Assembly: GCA_963854835.1 (NCBI GenBank)
Contig: OY978528.1
Span: forward strand, 55,342,508 to 55,406,507
DNA length: 64,000 bases
Reading direction: 5' to 3'
Origin: Megamerina dolium
Taxonomy: Eukaryota; Arthropoda; Insecta; Diptera; Megamerinidae
Shown here: positions 60,822-64,000 of the stretch, piece by piece
How the letters are laid out: every line of letters begins with the position of its first letter
How positions within the stretch are numbered: the first letter of the stretch is position 1
Translations under genes and position numbers: made by a program
The notes under the pieces: model-generated
The model's database searches: none
Told to the model about the DNA's origin: nothing
What the model saw: the letters and a program-made list of their open reading frames with translations, nothing else

Positions 60822-61609
60822 TAGGCGGTCTCAGAACTACCCACCTGACATATAGATGGCGGCAGCGGTTTCAAAAAATTACTTTGGTGAAAAGTGGCAA
60901 CCTTATAAAACCTTACTTTTTAAGTTTCAGGGTGCCATGTTGTTTAGAACTTTTTTTTTTGAGCCATCGAAGGTTAATGACCTCAGCGAATTTGTAAACA
61001 TGGAAAAAATTGGTCACCGTTATGTAATTCAATACTTTCATTTGAAGGGTCTCAGTCCAACGAATATTAAAGCCGAACTAGATTCTACTCTGGGGGAGTC
61101 TGCTCCTTCGTTTCCGACCATAAAATATTGGGTGGAAAAATTGAAACGAGGTCGTACGAGCTTCCAAGATGAACACCGTAGTGGTCTACCAAATGAGGTT
61201 GTCACTCCAGAAACGGTTAAGACAATCCACAAAATGGTATTGGATGATCGCCGGCTGAAGGTGCGTGAGCTATGTGAAATTACAGGAATTTCAAAAAGTG
61301 CTATACATCGTATATTGACCGAAAATTTGGAGATGAAAAAGCTATGTGCTAGATGGGTGCCACGTTTGCTCACAATAGAACAAAAACACCAGTTCACACA
61401 TCCGCTATTGCGATGACCAAAATCAATGAGTTAAAGCTCGAAGTGCTCCAGCACGCACCTTATCCGCCCAGATTGAGTTTCTTTGGATTATTTTCTATTT
61501 ACAAATTTGAAAAATTGGCTTGGTGGTAGAAGATTTGTTGAGAAATAAAGAAACAATTTTCCCAAATTGGTTGATTCTTTGTTAGGTCGAGTAGTTCTGG
61601 GACCACACT
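60822..61609 (+). mobile_element. Deleted mariner element, family A copy 3
   Basis: About 790 bp. The right TIR on the reverse strand starts AGTGTGGTCCCAGAAC; the left starts GGCGGTCTCAGAACTAC and lacks the outermost 4 bases. A TA occurs at each end (60822-60823, 61610-61611). The CGGTcTCAGAACTacCCacCTgA inner TIR and the GATGGCGGCAG stretch match copy 1 closely. Almost half of the full element is deleted. Confidence 0.85.
61000..61548 (+). pseudogene. Mariner transposase pseudogene, family A copy 3
   Basis: The best N-terminus of the family in this window: from the ATG at 61000, MEKIGHRYVIQYFHLKGL, then LDSTLGESAPSFPTIKYW, VEKLKRGRTSFQDEHRSG, VKTIHKMVLDDRRLKVRE, the second HTH GISKSAIHRILTENLEMKK and RWVPRLLTIEQK. 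The frame is uninterrupted to that point. A deletion of about 400 bp then joins EQK to APVHTSAIAMTKINELK, in another frame. It removes the first Asp and the second (QDN). The C-terminal part carries only decayed remains (LEVLQHAPYPPRL) and the end EK at 61546-61548. The intact DNA-binding half without catalytic domain could in principle act as a repressor, which is speculation. Confidence 0.87.
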
Positions 61610-61614
61610 TATAT

Positions 61615-63795
61615 ATGTAGAGTTTTCGCTACTAACATCTAAGGGTCTAAACATTGGTTAAACATTACTTAGTCTAATCTTAATCTAATCATTGAAGCAC
61701 TGTCCAGAGATAATATGTTCACGAGCTAGCTCTTTGGTATTTTACTGACTATAATCGAATACCAATTTCTCTACTTTATCGACGTTTAAGGTAAATCTCC
61801 AAATCTATTCTAGAGACTATTTGACTGCATCTATCTTGAATATGTGATATTTCTGGCACATTAAAAATTCAATAATGCCGCCAATAAACAGACTCAATTA
61901 AACAGAATCTAAAAATGTTGCTAGTCAACAAACAAAGACTGTAAAATTTAAAATTTATTATTAAAGTATTTTAGGCATGTAATCTATATGAAACTTGTTT
62001 TGGAAGTACTTGCTTTTATTGCCATCACCATCATTTATTTATAATCAAGATTAGTTAACTCTTAAAGCTGAACTCAATTCATTACGGGTAATTCACTCTT
62101 GCTTGATATGATGATAGAATTCTTCATAAAGAAGTATTTTTGTAATGAGGCGAAATTTCGCACTTCTAATATTTATTTAATGGGGCAAAATGGTGATTAA
62201 ATATTGTAAATAATTGTTTGCTTTGACTTTCTTTTAAAATGTTGATATCAAAAACAAAAGTATTGTATTGTAAGTAATTGTGTTGTTCTTCCCAATGTCA
62301 TACCACAATTAGTGCCGAACGGGAAATGACGAAACGAAATTATGATTAATTCACAACAGCAAATGTGTACCTACTTGCATACTACATATTTATCAATGTA
62401 TGAATGAAAGTTAAATTAAAGAACAATATGTCCTGTCTATGCCTTGATGCTGCTGCTGTTGCTGTTACTGCTACTGCTAATGATGGTGATGTTGCTCATC
62501 ATACTTAGCATATTGGCTGGTTGTTGAAGTTGATGCTGGTGCTACCATTTGTTGACTAATGAGTATACCACACTTGAGCTCATTAAAAATGTAGACTTTT
62601 AAATGCGTTAAAGTGCTTGCGAGTGGTGCCTTGTGTACAAACGCATTATATTTGTACACATGTGCGACTCTAATATCCTTGTACTTACATATTTAAATTA
62701 CATATTGATGCTGATACATATGGTGTTGGTGGTATATAAAACATGCGTACGTCTCATATTCTTTAAAGTGTTTATTAGATTAAAGAACCACACATTTATG
62801 TTTTGCTTAAAGGGGACCTTCTTCGAACATAAACAGCCTAAAGGGTAATAAATCATTTGTTGATGTTGGCGACAAACAAATGATGAAGGTTTCAATATAC
62901 ACGTTGAAACATTCTTTGAAATCTGATAAATTTTCTAGCAATATTAAAAATACAGATAGATTTTGCAACCTCTCTGTTTGTTGACTTCGAGTTGGTTAAT
63001 GAAAAGGCAAGAAAAAGTAACACAAATGAGTCAAGCACAAATTAAATAGCGACTTCTTCAAAAGTGTGCGTATTTACTATATATCGGCTTATATTGGATA
63101 TGTAACACATAGCCACGCTTGAAAGCGAAAAACGAGAGTAAAACACTACCATTAGTAGGAGCAGCAACAGTAAATGTAATGCAGCTCAATTGGATTAATG
63201 TATGATGAGATTTTAATTTCGTATTTTCACATATACACTCAATACAAATACACTTTCACAATAATGGGATTGAGCGTTGCTTATGTAAGAATTTAGGAAT
63301 AGGTACTGTAGGTGTACATATTACCCCCATTTAGTAGGATACTCGAACTTTGGTTTTTGTTTTCCTTTTTGCGCATTATTTTTATTGTTGCTTTCAAAAA
63401 GTCAATTAATTCTATATTCTTAATGCGGTTTAATTAAATAAATGTGTGAGTGTAAGAATATAATTACATAATACATCCAATATATACCATGTGCTAGTAA
63501 TTGAAAGACTTGTTGCTTGTTGAGCGTTCATTTATAACGTTATTTATTTACGCCTTCTGTCGTTTTTTTTTTGTCTCTTAATTTGTATATTTTTGCATGA
63601 AACTGTATTTTAAAGAAAATATTTGCTGTATATGAAGGTGTTAGGACATATGATTCTATGACAAATACTTGTGTATTTGATCAGACAAAGCGGGTGAATA
63701 TAATTAGAAATTGTTCCAGCGGTAAATGCAAAAATTGCTAGATGTCTTATCCTATAGTCAAGTTTTAAAAATGAATATAATCCGAAAATATAAAT
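61615..63795. other. Non-coding stretch
   Basis: No gene or element end recognised. A GCTGCTGCTGTTGCTG tract lies near 62447-62480. The minus strand of 61700-61860 has a faint reverse-transcriptase-like phrase (FTLNVDKVEKLVFDYS), too short to call. Confidence 0.45.
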
Positions 63796-63802
63796 TTTAA
63801 GC

Positions 63803-64000
63803 AAAGTCACACTAACTTTGGCTCCGAGTCATTCCGAAATTGTTGAAAGTGAGGTTGGAGATGAACTACGCAGATCTAGATCATTGTGAAATTGATAGAT
63901 ATGAGGCTGCGGATGAACTAGTCAGAACAGAACTCCACTACAACGTTCTAGAACCTTGATTTGGGATCCCATGGTCTCCATGGATCCCTGGAAATCATAC
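63803..64000 (+). pseudogene. LINE RNase H fragment, running off the window end
   Basis: The plus-strand reading VTLTLAPSHSEIVESEVGDE then LRRSRS matches the RNase H motif V.L.WVPgHS.I.GNE.ADELAR of I/R1-type LINEs. Trp and the GNE triad are replaced, so it is inactive. Past a frame change LEP-stop-FGIPWSP resembles the ..ePv.GvP.. stretch that follows the RNase H core. It differs from the fragment at 60019 and probably belongs to another LINE family. More of it should lie beyond 64000. Confidence 0.62.

Noticed and set aside
61690..61870. Reverse-transcriptase-like phrase on the minus strand (FTLNVDKVEKLVFDYS)
   Set aside because: Single weak stretch with stops on either side; no neighbouring RT motif in order.
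1..64000. CRISPR array, bacterial operon, integron or phage structures
   Set aside because: No regularly spaced direct repeats and no prokaryotic gene organisation; all recognisable content is eukaryotic mobile DNA.

Overview
The window looks like non-coding, strongly AT-rich DNA from a fly genome, probably an acalyptrate dipteran such as a tephritid fruit fly. That placement is inference. It rests on several mariner/Tc1 families, jockey-like and RNase H-bearing LINE debris, a tRNA-derived SINE, TTG-rich microsatellites and frequent words such as TACATATGTA and TACTCGTA. I found no host protein-coding exon, rRNA or functional tRNA that I can support. The window therefore reads as a large intron or intergenic region, and almost every recognisable coding trace belongs to a transposable element.

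Layout. 1-6.8 kb: plain AT-rich DNA with a degenerate repeat near 1.9-2.3 kb and a (TTG)n tract at 4.77 kb. 6.8-10 kb: an internally deleted Tc1/mariner-superfamily element with almost perfect 34-bp terminal inverted repeats (TIRs), then a decayed minus-strand transposase. 14.9-19 kb: a 526-bp mariner MITE and two more broken DUF4817-type elements. 22-24.2 kb: degenerate repeats, the first copy of a tRNA-derived SINE, and an 808-bp pogo/Tigger-type remnant. 26.2-29.9 kb: a minus-strand LINE reverse-transcriptase fragment and a deleted mariner. 30-38 kb is largely featureless. 38.2-40.2 kb: a jockey-like LINE corpse split by a SINE. 43.7-50.2 kb: a transposase fragment, a mariner carrying two SINE pieces (one with a perfect 13-bp target-site duplication), a nearly full-length Mos1-like mariner, and a minus-strand mariner relic. 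52.2-55.2 kb: a 376-bp MITE with 66-bp TIRs, a short degenerate array, and a minus-strand mariner beside that array. 57.2-61.6 kb: LINE fragments, two more SINE copies (one itself split by a LINE), and a third copy of the same mariner family. The last 200 bp hold a decayed LINE RNase H domain.

How the parts relate. None of the transposases is intact. The DNA elements keep their TA-flanked TIRs but have lost catalytic residues or reading frame, so they are non-autonomous relics. Insertion order can be read directly in three places: SINE into mariner (45.4 kb), SINE into LINE (39.5 and 57.8 kb) and LINE into SINE (60.0 kb). The most interesting object is the SINE family. It has a Pol III-type A/B-box head, a conserved body, at least two alternative 3' tails each with a small hairpin, and a T-rich rather than A-rich end.
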